The notes beneath the pieces are model-generated. The model saw nothing but the letters and a program-made list of their open reading frames with translations, had not been told where the DNA came from and did not search any database. Below are positions 53,323 to 63,720 of a stretch of DNA of 64,000 nucleotides, one piece after another. The translations under genes were made by a program, and so were the position numbers. The stretch is from NCBI GenBank assembly GCA_030603065.1, contig JAUVYN010000001.1:47964-111963 (forward strand), in the 5' to 3' direction. The stretch comes from Pseudomonas sp. (GTDB lineage Bacteria; Pseudomonadota; Gammaproteobacteria; Pseudomonadales; Pseudomonadaceae). Position 1 is the first letter of the stretch. Each line of letters opens with the position of its first letter.

Positions 53323-53595
53323 TTAGTTGACGGCGTCCTTGAGTGCCTTGCCAGCCTTGAAGCCGGGGATCTTGGCAGCACTGATTTCGATCGGGTCACC
53401 AGTTTGCGGGTTGCGGCCGGTGCGAGCGGCGCGCTCCTTGACGGCGAAAGTACCAAAACCTACCAGAACAACCGAGTCGCCAGCCTTCAGCGCACCAGTT
53501 ACGGACTCGATGACGGCGTCAAGAGCACGACCGGCAGCAGCTTTAGGAATATCGGCGGATGCGGCGATCGCATCAATCAGTTCAGACTTGTTCAC
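53323..53595 (-). CDS. hupB: DNA-binding protein HU, beta subunit
   Basis: This 90-residue HU protein bends and condenses DNA and matches Pseudomonas HupB closely ([40 protein letters not shown]). The start codon is GTG at 53595, with AAGGGG seven bases upstream. It lies downstream of lon, in the usual lon-hupB-ppiD order. The proline at the tip of the beta arm (RNPQTG) is present. Confidence 0.97.
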   Translation of the reverse strand: MNKSELIDAIAASADIPKAAAGRALDAVIESVTGALKAGDSVVLVGFGTFAVKERAARTGRNPQTGDPIEISAAKIPGFKAGKALKDAVN

Positions 53596-53801
53596 TCTAA
53601 GTCCCCTTATGAAATTTCAATGAGTTGTTAGTCGTTATGTAAGCTTGTGGTTGAGCAGAGCCGTGGCCAGTCAGCAAACCCGCGTAGGTCGAAGCACGCT
53701 TTATAGCAAGCGCCCAAAAACCGTGTCAAGGAATGCTTGTGATATCACGGCTGACCGACGAACCCCCTCCAGAGCCCGCAGCCAGCCGGTCTTCAGTACA
53801 C

Positions 53802-56228
53802 TCAATGCGTGCTGATGCGCTCCTTGCCATCAGCATCACGATTGTCATCCTTTGCAACCATCTCTTCAACCCCTTCCTGCAGGGGTTCTGGCATGTATTG
53901 CAGCGCAATTTCGAGAACTTCGTCGATCCACTTCACCGGACGGATCTCGAGGTCCTTCTTGATGTTCTCCGGAATCTCCTTTAGATCCCGCACGTTATCG
54001 TGGGGAATCACTACGGTGCGGATGCCGCCGCGGTGCGCCGCAAGCAGCTTTTCCTTGAGCCCGCCAATGGGTAATACCTGACCGCGCAGGGTGATTTCGC
54101 CAGTCATGGCGACCTCCGCACGCACCGGGATACGACAGAGCGCGGACACCAGCGCCGTACACATGCCAATACCGGCGCTGGGGCCATCCTTCGGCGTGGC
54201 ACCTTCCGGCACGTGGATATGGATGTCATTCTTCTCGTGGAAGTCGGCGGGAATACCCAGGCTCGCGGCACGGCTACGGACGACGGTGAGCGCTGCGCTG
54301 ATCGACTCCTGCATGACATCACCAAGCGAGCCGGTCTTGATCTGGCGGCCCTTTCCGGGTACTACCACCGCTTCGAGGCTCAACAGTTCGCCACCGACCT
54401 GAGTCCAGGCCAGCCCCGTCACCTGACCGATCTGGTCAGCCTCCTCGGCCAGACCGTATTTGAACTTGCGCACGCCAAGGTAATGTTCGACCTTGTCACC
54501 ATCGAGCACCACGCTGGGTGCTACGGTCGCCTTGCCCTTGCCACGCCCCTTCTGTTCCAAAGCGTGTTCGCGAACGACCTTTCGACAGATCTTGGCGATC
54601 TGCCGCTCCAATCCACGCACACCCGACTCGCGAGTGTAATAGCGAATGATGTCGCGCAGAGACTCCACGGTGAAGCTCAGTTCGTTTTCCTTGAGTCCGT
54701 TGTTCCGAATCTGCTTGGGTATCAGGTAGCGCTCGGCGATATTGATCTTCTCGTCCTCGGTGTAACCGGGGATACGAATGACCTCCATGCGGTCGAGTAG
54801 CGGCGCCGGGATATTCATCGAGTTCGAGGTACAGATGAACATCACGTCAGACAGGTCGTAATCGACTTCCAGGTAATGGTCATTGAACGCGTGGTTCTGC
54901 TCGGGATCGAGCACTTCCAGCAATGCCGAGGACGGATCGCCGCGCATGTCCTGGCCCATCTTGTCGATCTCGTCGAGCAAGAACAGGGGGTTCTTCACAC
55001 CCGCCTTGGTCATCTTCTGAATCAACTTGCCGGGCAGCGAGCCGATGTAGGTCCGTCGGTGACCACGGATCTCCGCTTCGTCGCGCACGCCGCCCAGAGC
55101 CATACGCACGAATTCGCGATTGGTCGCCCGGGCAAGCGATTCGCCGAGGGAGGTCTTGCCGACACCGGGCGGGCCGACCAGGCACAGCACAGGGCCCTTG
55201 AGCTTGCGCACGCGCATCTGTACCGCCAGGTATTCGATAATTCGCTCCTTGACCTCTTCGAGCCCGTAATGATCGGCCTCCAGGACCTCCTGGGCGCGCT
55301 TCAGATCATGTCGAACCTTGCTGGCCTTCTTCCACGGTACGTTGGTGAGCCAGTCGATGTACGAGCGCACCACGGTGGCCTCGGCCGACATTGGAGACAT
55401 CATCTTCAGCTTGTTCAGCTCGGCAGTCGCCTTGGCATGGGCTTCCTTGGTCATACCGGCATCGTCGATCTTCTTCTGGATAGCGTCGAGCTCGTTGTTG
55501 CCGTCCTCCAGGCTGCCCATCTCCTTCTGGATGGCTTTCATCTGCTCGTTGAGATAGTACTCGCGCTGACTCCGCTCCATCTGCTTCTTGACCCGGCCAC
55601 GGATACGCTTCTCGACCTGCAACAGATCGATCTCGCCATCGATCACGCCCATCACATGCTCGACCCTTTCGCGCAGCGGCAGAATCTCGAGGATGGCCTG
55701 CTTCTGCTCGAGCTTGAGCGTCAGGTGGGCGGTCATGGTGTCGACCAGACGACTTGGGTCGTCGATGCTGGAGAGCGAAGACACCACCTCGCTGGGAACC
55801 TTCTTGCCGAGCTGTACGAACTGCTCGAACTGACTCATCAGGCTGCGCACCAGAACCTCGGCCTCACGCGAGTCGAGCGGGGCTTCCGGGAGCAGTTCGG
55901 CCGAGGCTTGCTGATAACCTTCAAGCTCTTCGATCGCCTCGATGCGAGCCCTTTGCTCGCCCTCGACCAGCACCTTGACCGTGCCGTCCGGCAACTTGAG
56001 CAACTGCAGGATGGTTGCCACCGTGCCCAGCGAGTACAGCTGGGCACGAGTCGGGTCGTCGTCAGCAGGATCACGCTGGGCTACCAGCAGCACCTGTTTG
56101 CTGCCGGCCATCGCCACCTCAAGTGCTTCGATGGATTTCTCGCGTCCTACGAACAGCGGGATGACCATGTGCGGGTACACCACCACGTCGCGCAGTGGCA
56201 ATAACGGAAATTGATTCAGAGTCGTCAT
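53802..56228 (-). CDS. lon: ATP-dependent protease Lon
   Basis: This 808-residue protease degrades misfolded and short-lived regulators, including SulA in enterics. The N-domain is [20 protein letters not shown]. The AAA+ Walker A is [13 protein letters not shown] near residue 357, and the proteolytic dyad is Ser684 (PKDGPSAG) and Lys727 (GGLKEK). A sigma32-like promoter precedes it. It follows clpX in the clp-lon-hupB order. Lon is slightly longer than the 784-residue E. coli enzyme because of its C-terminal tail. Confidence 0.98.
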   Translation of the reverse strand: MTTLNQFPLLPLRDVVVYPHMVIPLFVGREKSIEALEVAMAGSKQVLLVAQRDPADDDPTRAQLYSLGTVATILQLLKLPDGTVKVLVEGEQRARIEAIEELEGYQQASAELLPEAPLDSREAEVLVRSLMSQFEQFVQLGKKVPSEVVSSLSSIDDPSRLVDTMTAHLTLKLEQKQAILEILPLRERVEHVMGVIDGEIDLLQVEKRIRGRVKKQMERSQREYYLNEQMKAIQKEMGSLEDGNNELDAIQKKIDDAGMTKEAHAKATAELNKLKMMSPMSAEATVVRSYIDWLTNVPWKKASKVRHDLKRAQEVLEADHYGLEEVKERIIEYLAVQMRVRKLKGPVLCLVGPPGVGKTSLGESLARATNREFVRMALGGVRDEAEIRGHRRTYIGSLPGKLIQKMTKAGVKNPLFLLDEIDKMGQDMRGDPSSALLEVLDPEQNHAFNDHYLEVDYDLSDVMFICTSNSMNIPAPLLDRMEVIRIPGYTEDEKINIAERYLIPKQIRNNGLKENELSFTVESLRDIIRYYTRESGVRGLERQIAKICRKVVREHALEQKGRGKGKATVAPSVVLDGDKVEHYLGVRKFKYGLAEEADQIGQVTGLAWTQVGGELLSLEAVVVPGKGRQIKTGSLGDVMQESISAALTVVRSRAASLGIPADFHEKNDIHIHVPEGATPKDGPSAGIGMCTALVSALCRIPVRAEVAMTGEITLRGQVLPIGGLKEKLLAAHRGGIRTVVIPHDNVRDLKEIPENIKKDLEIRPVKWIDEVLEIALQYMPEPLQEGVEEMVAKDDNRDADGKERISTH

Positions 56229-56292
56229 GGCAGAGGCTCGCAGGCAGGGGGACGAAGCCAGGCTTCATCCGGAATGAGTGTTCTGAAATCTA

Positions 56293-56321
56293 AGATGGGG
56301 GCAGCAGAACAAAAAAACAAG
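56293..56321 (-). promoter_or_regulatory. Heat-shock (sigma32-like) promoter of lon
   Basis: On the minus strand CTTGTTT (56315-56321) and CCCCATCT (56293-56300) are 14 bases apart. The -10 box matches the sigma32 consensus CCCCATNT exactly; the -35 box keeps CTTG of CTTGAAA. The site lies about 70 bp before the lon ATG. Confidence 0.7.
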
Positions 56322-56388
56322 CCGCTTCACAAACTGCAATACAAAGCGGTGTAACAGCGCGCGCCGAAGGCGTAGAAAAACTATGACA

Positions 56389-56414
56389 GCCGCCGCACCC
56401 AGAGGCGCGGCGGC
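56389..56414 (-). terminator. Hairpin after clpX
   Basis: GCCGCCGC (56389-56396) and GCGGCGGC (56407-56414) form a perfect 8-bp stem, 22 bp after the clpX stop. A short T tract occurs ten bases later on the minus strand. It may be a terminator or a processing site between clpX and lon. Confidence 0.55.
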
Positions 56415-56436
56415 TTTGCACGATTAACCAGCCGAA

Positions 56437-57720
56437 TCAGTCGTCCGGCATGGCTTTTGATGGCTTGTCGGTAGATTCGTAAATCAACAAGGGCTTGGCC
56501 TCGCCGCTGATCACGTTCTCATCGATCACGACCTTGCTGACGTGCTCGGCCGAGGGTATCTCGTACATGGTGTCGAGAAGAACGTTCTCCAGAATCGACC
56601 GCAGCCCGCGAGCACCTGTCTTGCGCTCAAGCGCGCGCTTGGCGATAGCACGCAGTGCGTCAGTGCGAAACTCGAGTTCGACTCCTTCCATTTCGAACAA
56701 CCGGCCATACTGCTTGGTCAGCGAGTTCTTGGGCTCTGTCAGGATCTGGATCAAAGCTTCTTCGTCCAACTCGTCCAGGGTCGCAATGACCGGAAGGCGG
56801 CCAACGAATTCAGGGATCAGACCGAAGCGCACCAGATCCTCCGGCTCGACGTCCTTCAACGCCTCACCGACCTTCTTACCCTCGTCCTTGCTGCGGACGG
56901 CGGCACTGAACCCGATACCGCTCTTCTCGGAACGATCACGAATCACCTTTTCCAGTCCTGCAAAGGCCCCCCCGCAGATGAACAGAATATTGCGGGTATC
57001 GACCTGCAGGAACTCCTGCTGCGGATGTTTGCGTCCGCCCTGCGGCGGCACCGAAGCAACCGTTCCTTCAATAAGCTTGAGCAGAGCCTGCTGGACGCCC
57101 TCACCCGATACGTCACGGGTTATGGACGGGTTGTCGGACTTGCGTGAAATCTTGTCGATCTCGTCGATGTAGACAATCCCCATCTGGGCTTTCTCGACAT
57201 CGTAATCGCACTTTTGCAGCAGCTTCTGAATGATGTTTTCCACGTCCTCGCCCACGTAACCGGCTTCGGTCAGCGTAGTCGCGTCAGCGATGGTGAAGGG
57301 GACGTTCAACAGGCGCGCCAGGGTTTCTGCCAGAAGCGTCTTACCCGAACCGGTCGGACCGATGACGAGGATGTTGCTCTTGCCCAGCTCTACGTCGTCC
57401 TTGCCTTCACGCTGATTCAACCGCTTATAGTGGTTGTAAACAGCAACGGACAGAATTTTCTTCGCGCGCAACTGCCCGATCACGTACTGATCGAGGATCG
57501 CACTGATCTCTTTGGGCGAAGGCAGCTTGTGGCTGCTGCTTTCCGCCTGGCTTTCCTGCACTTCCTCACGAATGATGTCGTTGCACAGGTCAACGCACTC
57601 GTCACAAATGAACACGGAGGGGCCGGCAATCAGCTTGCGCACTTCATGCTGGCTCTTGCCGCAGAAGGAGCAATACAGCAGCTTGCCGTTGTCGTCGCCC
57701 TTCCCAGTCATATCTGTCAT
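56437..57720 (-). CDS. clpX: ATP-dependent Clp protease ATPase subunit ClpX
   Basis: This 427-residue AAA+ unfoldase feeds substrates to ClpP. The zinc-binding domain has Cys17, Cys20, Cys39 and Cys42. Walker A is GPTGSGKT at 121-128, Walker B has Asp186-Glu187 (VYIDEIDK), and the ClpP-contact IGF-type loop is replaced by the usual [10 protein letters not shown] segment near residue 270. AGGGG precedes the ATG. Gap to clpP is 166 bp, with no gene seen. Confidence 0.98.
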   Translation of the reverse strand: MTDMTGKGDDNGKLLYCSFCGKSQHEVRKLIAGPSVFICDECVDLCNDIIREEVQESQAESSSHKLPSPKEISAILDQYVIGQLRAKKILSVAVYNHYKRLNQREGKDDVELGKSNILVIGPTGSGKTLLAETLARLLNVPFTIADATTLTEAGYVGEDVENIIQKLLQKCDYDVEKAQMGIVYIDEIDKISRKSDNPSITRDVSGEGVQQALLKLIEGTVASVPPQGGRKHPQQEFLQVDTRNILFICGGAFAGLEKVIRDRSEKSGIGFSAAVRSKDEGKKVGEALKDVEPEDLVRFGLIPEFVGRLPVIATLDELDEEALIQILTEPKNSLTKQYGRLFEMEGVELEFRTDALRAIAKRALERKTGARGLRSILENVLLDTMYEIPSAEHVSKVVIDENVISGEAKPLLIYESTDKPSKAMPDD

Positions 57721-57886
57721 CGAAAACCCCTACTCACGGAACACGCTATGGACTAAAGATGCAGCCATCTGCCGCAGTTTGCAAGCGCGAACCAGTCAAC
57801 GCATACCGGCAATCCGGTGAGGAAAGCGGAACCTGGCGGGGCCGAACCAGCGTCCGGACCCTGGAGAAATTAAATGTATGGCGAAA

Positions 57887-58528
57887 TCAGCTGGCGAGTT
57901 CCCGGCTCTCGAGAACCCGGTCGATAAGACCGTATTCCACGGCTTCGGCACCACTCATGAAGCGATCCCGATCGGTGTCACGGGCAATCACATCAAGCGG
58001 CTGGCCTGTGTGATGGGACATGATCTTGTTCAGCCTTTCACGAATGAACAGAATCTCGCGGGCATGAATCTCGATGTCCGACGCCTGGCCCTGGAAGCCG
58101 CCCAGCGGCTGATGGATCATCAGGCGCGCATGGGGAAGGCAGAACCGCTTGCCCGGCTCGCCGCCTGCCAGCAGGAAGGCGCCCATACTGCAGGCCTGGC
58201 CGATGCACAGAGTGCTAACGTTCGGCTTGATGAACTGCATGGTGTCGTAAATCGCCAGACCCGCGGTAACCGAGCCACCCGGGGAATTGATATACAGATG
58301 AATGTCCTTGTCGGGGTTTTCCGACTCGAGGAACAACAGCTGCGCAACCACCAGGTTCGCCATGTAATCTTCCACCTGACCCACAAGGAAGATCACGCGC
58401 TCCTTGAGGAGGCGCGAATAGATGTCGTAGGAACGCTCGCCCCGCGCGGACTGCTCGACGACCATCGGCACGAGGCCGCCGGCGGCCTTAACGTCTGGCG
58501 GATACTGGGAAAAGATGTTTTGGGTCAT
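57887..58528 (-). CDS. clpP: ATP-dependent Clp protease proteolytic subunit ClpP
   Basis: This 213-residue serine protease forms tetradecamers with ClpX. The catalytic triad is Ser114 ([11 protein letters not shown]), His139 (MIHQPLGG) and Asp188. A short propeptide precedes the mature chain, as in E. coli. The gene lies between tig and clpX; a 13-bp hairpin separates it from tig. Confidence 0.98.
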   Translation of the reverse strand: MTQNIFSQYPPDVKAAGGLVPMVVEQSARGERSYDIYSRLLKERVIFLVGQVEDYMANLVVAQLLFLESENPDKDIHLYINSPGGSVTAGLAIYDTMQFIKPNVSTLCIGQACSMGAFLLAGGEPGKRFCLPHARLMIHQPLGGFQGQASDIEIHAREILFIRERLNKIMSHHTGQPLDVIARDTDRDRFMSGAEAVEYGLIDRVLESRELAS

Positions 58529-58565
58529 GGATTGACATCACTCCGATTTAGCCTGTCGCAGAAAC

Positions 58566-58595
58566 GCGTGAGCCAGCCCGAGGGCTGGCTCACGC
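58566..58595. repeat. 13-bp perfect hairpin between tig and clpP
   Basis: GCGTGAGCCAGCC (58566-58578) pairs perfectly with GGCTGGCTCACGC (58583-58595) around a four-base loop CGAG. It starts 23 bases after the tig stop and ends 37 bases before the clpP ATG. The T tail is short on the minus strand, so it may attenuate rather than end transcription. Confidence 0.75.
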
Positions 58596-58618
58596 ATCTG
58601 CAAAGATTGGCGACGAGA

Positions 58619-59962
58619 TTACTCGTCAGCGCTGCTTTCCGCCTCGCCACTCTGCACACCAGCCGGCTGAGCGGGCTTGACGGCATCTTCGTAGCTGACT
58701 TTTTTATCAGTCACCTGAGCCTTCTGAAGAACAGTATCCACCACTTGCTCTTCCAGCACAACCGACTGAATTTCCGCAAGTTGCTGTTCGTTCTGGTAGT
58801 ACCAGTTGATGACCTGCTGCGGCTCCTGATAGGCGGAGGCCAATTCTTCGACCATGCTGCGTACGCGATCGTTATCCGGCTTGATGTCGTTCTGCTTTAC
58901 GACCTCGGCAACGATCAGGCCCAGACTGACGCGACGCTTGGCCTGCTCTTCGAACAGTTCGGCGGGCAGTTGCTCAGGTTTGATGCTGGCACCACCGAAC
59001 TGCTGTACTGCCTGGGCGCGCAAGCGATCGATTTCGCTGCTGACCAGGGCCTTTGGCACGTCCACGCTGTTGGTAGCGAGCAGACCGTCCATTACCTGGG
59101 ACTTGACCTTACCCTTGATCGCCTGACGCAGTTCACGCTCCATGTTCTTGCGAACCTCGGCGCGGAAGTCCTCGAGGGTGCCGGCTTCAACGCCGAATTT
59201 AGCGAAAAAGTCCTCGTTCAGCTCAGGCAGAACCGGGGCCGCAACGCTGTGAACCACGACTTCGAACTCGGCGGCCTTGCCGGCCAGCTCCAGGTTCTGA
59301 TAATCCTCGGGGAAGGTAACCTTGAGGGTGCGCGACTCGCCAGCCTTGGCGCCGACCAGGCCTTCCTCGAAGCCCGGAATCATGCGGCCGGAACCCAGTA
59401 CCAGCTGGGTGTTGCTGGCGGTGCCGCCCTGGAAGGCTTCACCATCGATGCGTCCGGTGAAATCGACTGTCAGCTGGTCTTCGTTCTGCGCTGCACGCTC
59501 GACAACCTCGAACTGGGTGTTCTGCTTGCGCAGAATTTCCAGCATCTTGTCCAGGTCTTCCTCGGTCACTTCGGAATCCAGACGTTCGACGGAAATCTGT
59601 GCGAAATCACCCAGCGCAACCTCGGGGTAAACTTCGAAGGTAGCGATGTATTCGAAGTCCTTGCCTTCCTCGAGCTGCTTGGGCTCGACGCTCGGCGCGC
59701 CGGCCGGGTTAAGCTTTTCCTGCATGATGGCTTCATAGAAGGAGGACTGGATCACCTCACCAATGACCTCCTGGCGAGCCGAACCCCCGAAACGCTTCTT
59801 GATGACGCTCATCGGCACCTTGCCGGGGCGGAAACCATCAACGCGAGCACGGCTGGCGGTCTGCTGCAGACGCTTGTTCACTTCGTTTTCGATGCGCTCG
59901 GCAGGAATGCCAACAGTCATGCGGCGCTCAAGGCCGGAGATGGTTTCAACCGAAACTTGCAT
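58619..59962 (-). CDS. tig: Trigger factor (ribosome-bound chaperone)
   Basis: This 447-residue chaperone binds nascent chains at the ribosome exit and has prolyl isomerase activity. The ribosome-binding loop FRPGKVP lies near residue 45, the FKBP-type domain at about 150-245 ([19 protein letters not shown]), and the helical C-domain follows. The length matches other Pseudomonas trigger factors. It heads the tig-clpP-clpX order. Confidence 0.97.
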   Translation of the reverse strand: MQVSVETISGLERRMTVGIPAERIENEVNKRLQQTASRARVDGFRPGKVPMSVIKKRFGGSARQEVIGEVIQSSFYEAIMQEKLNPAGAPSVEPKQLEEGKDFEYIATFEVYPEVALGDFAQISVERLDSEVTEEDLDKMLEILRKQNTQFEVVERAAQNEDQLTVDFTGRIDGEAFQGGTASNTQLVLGSGRMIPGFEEGLVGAKAGESRTLKVTFPEDYQNLELAGKAAEFEVVVHSVAAPVLPELNEDFFAKFGVEAGTLEDFRAEVRKNMERELRQAIKGKVKSQVMDGLLATNSVDVPKALVSSEIDRLRAQAVQQFGGASIKPEQLPAELFEEQAKRRVSLGLIVAEVVKQNDIKPDNDRVRSMVEELASAYQEPQQVINWYYQNEQQLAEIQSVVLEEQVVDTVLQKAQVTDKKVSYEDAVKPAQPAGVQSGEAESSADE

Positions 59963-60164
59963 GGAGAGTCCTCGTTAGTACAGACGGTATGTGATGGACG
60001 AATTCTAAAGGGACGACATTCTATTCCCTTGCTCGCGATAAGTCATCACCCGGCCGCGTCGTGGCCCGCCAAACCATTCAGGAGTCGGCGTCGCCCGCAA
60101 AAGCGGACCCCAGCGACTCGCCAGACAGGAGTAACAAAGAGATTGCGGAGAGACTACAAAAAGA

Positions 60165-60249
60165 TGGTGCGGACGGAGAGACTCGAACTCTCACACCTTG
60201 CGGCGCCAGAACCTAAATCTGGTGTGTCTACCAATTCCACCACGTCCGC
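60165..60249 (-). tRNA. tRNA-Leu (anticodon UAG)
   Basis: The 85-base minus-strand sequence folds as a cloverleaf with acceptor GCGGACG/CGTCCGC, an anticodon stem CCAGA with loop TTTAGGT (anticodon UAG), a long variable arm typical of leucine tRNA, and TTCGAGT T-loop. The CCA end is encoded. It is the third of three tandem tRNAs. Confidence 0.95.
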
Positions 60250-60305
60250 AGAACATAACCCCAAAACAACGACGCCGAACCCTGAGTCCGGCGTCGTCTG
60301 GAAGA

Positions 60306-60381
60306 TGGGGTGGACGATGGGGATCGAACCCACGACAACAGGAGTCACAATCCTGTGCTCTACCAACTGAGCTACGCCCAC
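60306..60381 (-). tRNA. tRNA-His (anticodon GUG)
   Basis: The 76-base sequence has acceptor GTGGGCG pairing with CGTCCAC, discriminator C and encoded CCA, and anticodon loop TTGTGAC (GUG). The base preceding it is G, consistent with the extra G at position -1 of histidine tRNA. The cloverleaf has a D-loop AGTTGGTAG and T-loop TTCGATC. Confidence 0.95.
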
Positions 60382-60418
60382 CATTACTACATGCTTCATT
60401 CTGACCAGGCCACATCGA

Positions 60419-60495
60419 TGGCACGCCCGGCAGGACTCGAACCTGCGACCATCCGCTTAGAAGGCGGATGCTCTATCCAGCTGAGCTACGGGCGC
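60419..60495 (-). tRNA. tRNA-Arg (anticodon UCU)
   Basis: The 77-base sequence has acceptor GCGCCCG with CGGGCGT (a G-U pair at 1-72), anticodon loop CTTCTAA (UCU), D-loop AGCTGGATAG, T-loop TTCGAGT, and encoded CCA. It is the first of the three tRNAs transcribed leftward. Confidence 0.95.
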
Positions 60496-60521
60496 CTTGT
60501 GCACCGCCGCTGCCCTCTTGC

Positions 60522-60549
60522 AGGGTAGCTTTAAATGCCCGCCTTTCAA
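60522..60549 (-). promoter_or_regulatory. Candidate promoter of the tRNA-Arg-His-Leu cluster
   Basis: TTGAAA (60544-60549) and TACCCT (60522-60527) are 16 bases apart on the minus strand. A GC-rich stretch follows, as in stringently controlled promoters. The remaining part of the 272-bp gap to folD (60496-60767) holds an AT-rich segment near 60640-60680 and no gene. Confidence 0.4.
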
Positions 60550-60767
60550 CCCGAGGGTCGGGGCGGTGGAGCCTGATCGCCTTCCAAACCGCTGTCGCCG
60601 TGTTTGTGAAGCGGGGCAGATAATACTCAGCCGCCTTTCACCCGTCAACGAAAAAAACCAAAATTTTCCGATATTTGAGAGGGTTAAGCACTGCGACTTT
60701 CTCGCCCTTTTGTCCGCCTGCGGCGCATGCGACAATTGTCGGCAATTTTTAACGCTTCAGGAATACC

Positions 60768-61622
60768 ATGACAGCCCAACTCATCGACGGCAAGGAAATT
60801 GCCGCCAGCCTGCGCCGGGAAATCGCGACGAAAGTCGCCGCCCGTCGCGAGCAGAATCTGCGCCTGCCCGGCCTCGCCGTCATTCTCGTTGGTCAGGACC
60901 CTGCTTCCCAGGTCTATGTGGCCCACAAGCGCAAGGACTGCGAGGAAGTAGGCTTTTTATCACGCTCCTACGACCTGCCGGCGGAGACTTCGCAGGAAGC
61001 TCTGCTTGGCCTGATCGACGAACTGAACGAAGACCCTGAGATTGATGGCATTCTGGTTCAGCTGCCATTGCCCGCCCACCTGGACGCCTCCCAGTTGCTG
61101 GAGCGCATTCGTCCCGACAAGGACGTGGACGGTTTTCATCCCTACAATATCGGCCGCCTGGCCCAGCGCATGCCGCTGCTGCGCCCCTGCACCCCCCTGG
61201 GTATCATTCGCCTGCTGAAGAGCACCGGCATCGATCTGTACGGCCTGGACGCGACCGTGGTCGGCGCATCCAACATTGTTGGACGCCCGATGGCGCTGGA
61301 ACTGCTACTGGCCGGCTGCACCACGACGGTGACCCATCGCTTCACCCGTAATCTGGCCGAGCATGTCAGCCGCTCCGACCTTATAGTGGTCGCAGCCGGC
61401 AAGCCTGGTCTCGTCAAGGGGGAATGGATCAAGCCCGGCGCCATCGTCATCGACGTGGGTATCAACCGCATGGAAGACGGTCGTCTTTGTGGCGACGTGG
61501 AATTTGACGTCGCCGTGCAGCGGGCCAGCTGGATTACCCCCGTGCCCGGCGGGGTAGGTCCGATGACCCGGGCGTGCCTGCTGGAGAACACCCTGCACGC
61601 CTGCGAGCAGCTGCACGACTGA
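60768..61622 (+). CDS. folD: Bifunctional methylenetetrahydrofolate dehydrogenase/cyclohydrolase FolD
   Basis: This 284-residue enzyme interconverts methylene-, methenyl- and 10-formyl-tetrahydrofolate. The catalytic pair is Tyr50 and Lys54 ([12 protein letters not shown]), and the NADP loop is [13 protein letters not shown]. It is divergent from the tRNA cluster. MetH, also in this window, uses the folate pool it supplies. A terminator follows. Confidence 0.97.
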   Translation: MTAQLIDGKEIAASLRREIATKVAARREQNLRLPGLAVILVGQDPASQVYVAHKRKDCEEVGFLSRSYDLPAETSQEALLGLIDELNEDPEIDGILVQLPLPAHLDASQLLERIRPDKDVDGFHPYNIGRLAQRMPLLRPCTPLGIIRLLKSTGIDLYGLDATVVGASNIVGRPMALELLLAGCTTTVTHRFTRNLAEHVSRSDLIVVAAGKPGLVKGEWIKPGAIVIDVGINRMEDGRLCGDVEFDVAVQRASWITPVPGGVGPMTRACLLENTLHACEQLHD

Positions 61623-61627
61623 CTCAT

Positions 61628-61651
61628 CCGGCCGCCTACCCGGGCGGCCGG
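61628..61651. terminator. Hairpin between folD and the convergent SDR
   Basis: CCGGCCGCC (61628-61636) and GGCGGCCGG (61643-61651) form a perfect 9-bp stem with a six-base loop, followed by a short T-rich tail. It is between convergent genes. Confidence 0.65.
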
Positions 61652-61654
61652 CTT

Positions 61655-62443
61655 TCAAAGGCTCGCGGTACTGCCACCATCGACCGGCAGATTGATGCCG
61701 TTAATGTAAGCCCCGGTCGGAGCCGCCAGAAAGCCCACTGCTGCCGCGAATTCCGCCGGTTCGGCAAACCGCCGTGCCGGAATGCTCGCCAGCATTCCAT
61801 CCACCACCTGCTGTTCGCTGCGCCCACTTCCCGCCGCCAGATGCTTGATCAATCCATGCAGCCGCGGAGTGCGTGTCAGTCCGGGCAAAACGTTGTTCAC
61901 GGTGATCCCGTCAGGCCCCAGTTCCGTCGCCAGCGTCTTGGCCCAGTTGGCCATGGCCGCACGGATACTGTTGGATACTCCCAGATTCGGGATCGGCTGC
62001 TTCACCGATGTCGACAGCACATTGAGGATACGTCCGTAGCGCGCCTCGCGCATTCCAGGCAACAGCAGTCCGAGGATCGCCTGTGCCGTGACCAGGTGCT
62101 GCGAAAATGCCTGCAGATAGGCGTCCGGGTCCGCCGTATGCGCGGGGCCTGGTGCCGGCCCGCCGGTGTTGTTGACCCAGATGTGCACCGCCCCACCCTG
62201 CTTCAGTTCGAGCTGCAGGGCGCTAACTACCGCGACGCGGTCGGCAGCGTCGACAGCCACCACGCGGTGCTGGCGCCCACCATCGTTCGGCAGGCTTTCG
62301 ACAATCGCTGCCAGCCGATCTCCGGATCGCGCCAGCAGCAGCACCTCAGCACCCTGCTCCGCCAACTGGCGGGCGCAAGCCTCGCCAATACCCTGACTTG
62401 CGCCCGCTACCAGCGCGCGCCGCCCCTGTAGATCGAGATTCAT
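61655..62443 (-). CDS. Atypical SDR-fold protein lacking the catalytic Tyr and Lys
   Basis: This 262-residue protein has an intact dinucleotide-binding site AGASQGIGEACA and the NNTGG segment. Where classical SDRs have Tyr-x3-Lys, residues 156-160 read Val-Ser-Asn-Ser-Ile (LGVSNSIRAAM). Ser residues at 144 and 146 remain. The tail is NGINLPVDGGSTASL. Variants of this kind are known in the FabG-like SDR family; they may catalyse differently or act as binding proteins. It lies between folD and prpF on the minus strand. Confidence 0.88.
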   Translation of the reverse strand: MNLDLQGRRALVAGASQGIGEACARQLAEQGAEVLLLARSGDRLAAIVESLPNDGGRQHRVVAVDAADRVAVVSALQLELKQGGAVHIWVNNTGGPAPGPAHTADPDAYLQAFSQHLVTAQAILGLLLPGMREARYGRILNVLSTSVKQPIPNLGVSNSIRAAMANWAKTLATELGPDGITVNNVLPGLTRTPRLHGLIKHLAAGSGRSEQQVVDGMLASIPARRFAEPAEFAAAVGFLAAPTGAYINGINLPVDGGSTASL

Positions 62444-62456
62444 CGCGGCATTCTCC

Positions 62457-63650
62457 TCAAGCGATCAGACAGTCTCCAGGTACTCGCACCCAGCCTTCCA
62501 TCAGAATTCGCGCACTGCGGCTCATGATCGCCTTGGTGACCTGCCACTGTCCATCGACCTGTTTCGCCTCGGCACCCACCCGCAGGGTCCCGGAGGGGTG
62601 GCCGAAGACGACACTGGTGCGCTCGCCACCGCCGGCTGCCTGGTTTACCAGGGTGCCGGGTATGGCCGCCGCGGTGCCGATGGCCACTGCGCAGGTGCCC
62701 ATCATGGCGTGGTGCAGCTTGCCCATCGACAGCGCGCGCACCAGCAGATCCACGTGATTCGCTTCGATTGCCTTGCCACTGGACGCCGCATAGCTTTTCG
62801 GCGGGGCAACGAAGGCGATCTTGGGCGTATGCTGGCGCGTCGCGGCCTCCTCGTGCGTGCTGATCAGCCCCATGCGCAGGGCACCGGCGATGCGAATGGC
62901 CTCGAAACGGGCCAGCGCCTCGGGACTGGAGTTGATGTCCTCCCGCAGTTCGGTGCCGGTGTAACCGATATCCTCGGCCCGAACAAATACCGTGGGGATG
63001 CCCGCGCTGATCATGGTCGCCTGGAGCGTGCCGATACCCGGCACATCCAGCTCGTCGACCAGATTACCAGTGGGGAACATGGAGCTGCCCGCCTCACCGT
63101 CATCCGAGGGATCCATGAACTCCAGTACGATTTCCGCCGCCGGAAAGGTCACCCCGTCCAGCTCGAAGTCGCCGAGCTCCTGAACCTGGCCATCGGTGAC
63201 GGGAACATGGGCGATGATGGTCTTGCCGATATTGGCCTGCCAGATCCGCACCACGCAGGTGCCGTTCTGCGGAATCCGCGCGGGATCGACCAGGCCGGCA
63301 TGAATGGCGAAGGCGCCGGCCGCAGTGGACAGGTTCCCGCAGTTTCCGCTCCAGTCGACGAAGGCCTTGTCGATGGAAATTTGACCGTACAGATACTCCA
63401 CGTCGTGCTCCGGCCGCTCGCTTCGGGACAGGATCACGCATTTGCTGGTGCTGGATGTGGCTCCACCCATACCGTCGATGTGCGCGGCATAGGGATCCGG
63501 GCTGCCGATGACGCGCATGAACAGCCGGTCACGCGCGGCGCCGGGCTGCTGACAGCTCGCCGGCAGATCTTCCAGACGGAAGAACACACCCTTGCTGGTA
63601 CCGCCCCGCATGTAGGTAGCGGGGACTCTGATTTGTGCTGCCTGGGTCAT
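62457..63650 (-). CDS. prpF: 2-methylaconitate cis-trans isomerase PrpF
   Basis: This 397-residue protein is an isomerase of the diaminopimelate-epimerase fold. It converts the AcnD product 2-methyl-trans-aconitate to the cis form in the 2-methylcitrate cycle for propionyl-CoA. The N-terminal phrase VPATYMRGGTSKGVFF and GMGGATSSTSK are typical of PrpF. AGGAG lies before the ATG. It lies 70 bp after the acnD stop on the same strand. Confidence 0.94.
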   Translation of the reverse strand: MTQAAQIRVPATYMRGGTSKGVFFRLEDLPASCQQPGAARDRLFMRVIGSPDPYAAHIDGMGGATSSTSKCVILSRSERPEHDVEYLYGQISIDKAFVDWSGNCGNLSTAAGAFAIHAGLVDPARIPQNGTCVVRIWQANIGKTIIAHVPVTDGQVQELGDFELDGVTFPAAEIVLEFMDPSDDGEAGSSMFPTGNLVDELDVPGIGTLQATMISAGIPTVFVRAEDIGYTGTELREDINSSPEALARFEAIRIAGALRMGLISTHEEAATRQHTPKIAFVAPPKSYAASSGKAIEANHVDLLVRALSMGKLHHAMMGTCAVAIGTAAAIPGTLVNQAAGGGERTSVVFGHPSGTLRVGAEAKQVDGQWQVTKAIMSRSARILMEGWVRVPGDCLIA

Positions 63651-63720
63651 GCTGCTCTCCTGAAATGCTGGGGGTGATCAGCCCCGAACCGCAACCAGCG
63701 CGGCTCGGGGTCGATCCGGC

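Noticed and set aside
54876-56204. Frame of 442 codons opposite lon
   Set aside because: It consists of the complement of the Lon domains and has no independent signal.
58566-58595. CRISPR repeat or mobile-element end
   Set aside because: The hairpin occurs once, without spacers, target duplications or a transposase nearby.
57878-60370. Frame of 830 codons opposite clpP and tig
   Set aside because: It lies exactly over two confident genes, has no ribosome-binding site or family features, and reflects the high-GC third-position bias of the genes below it.
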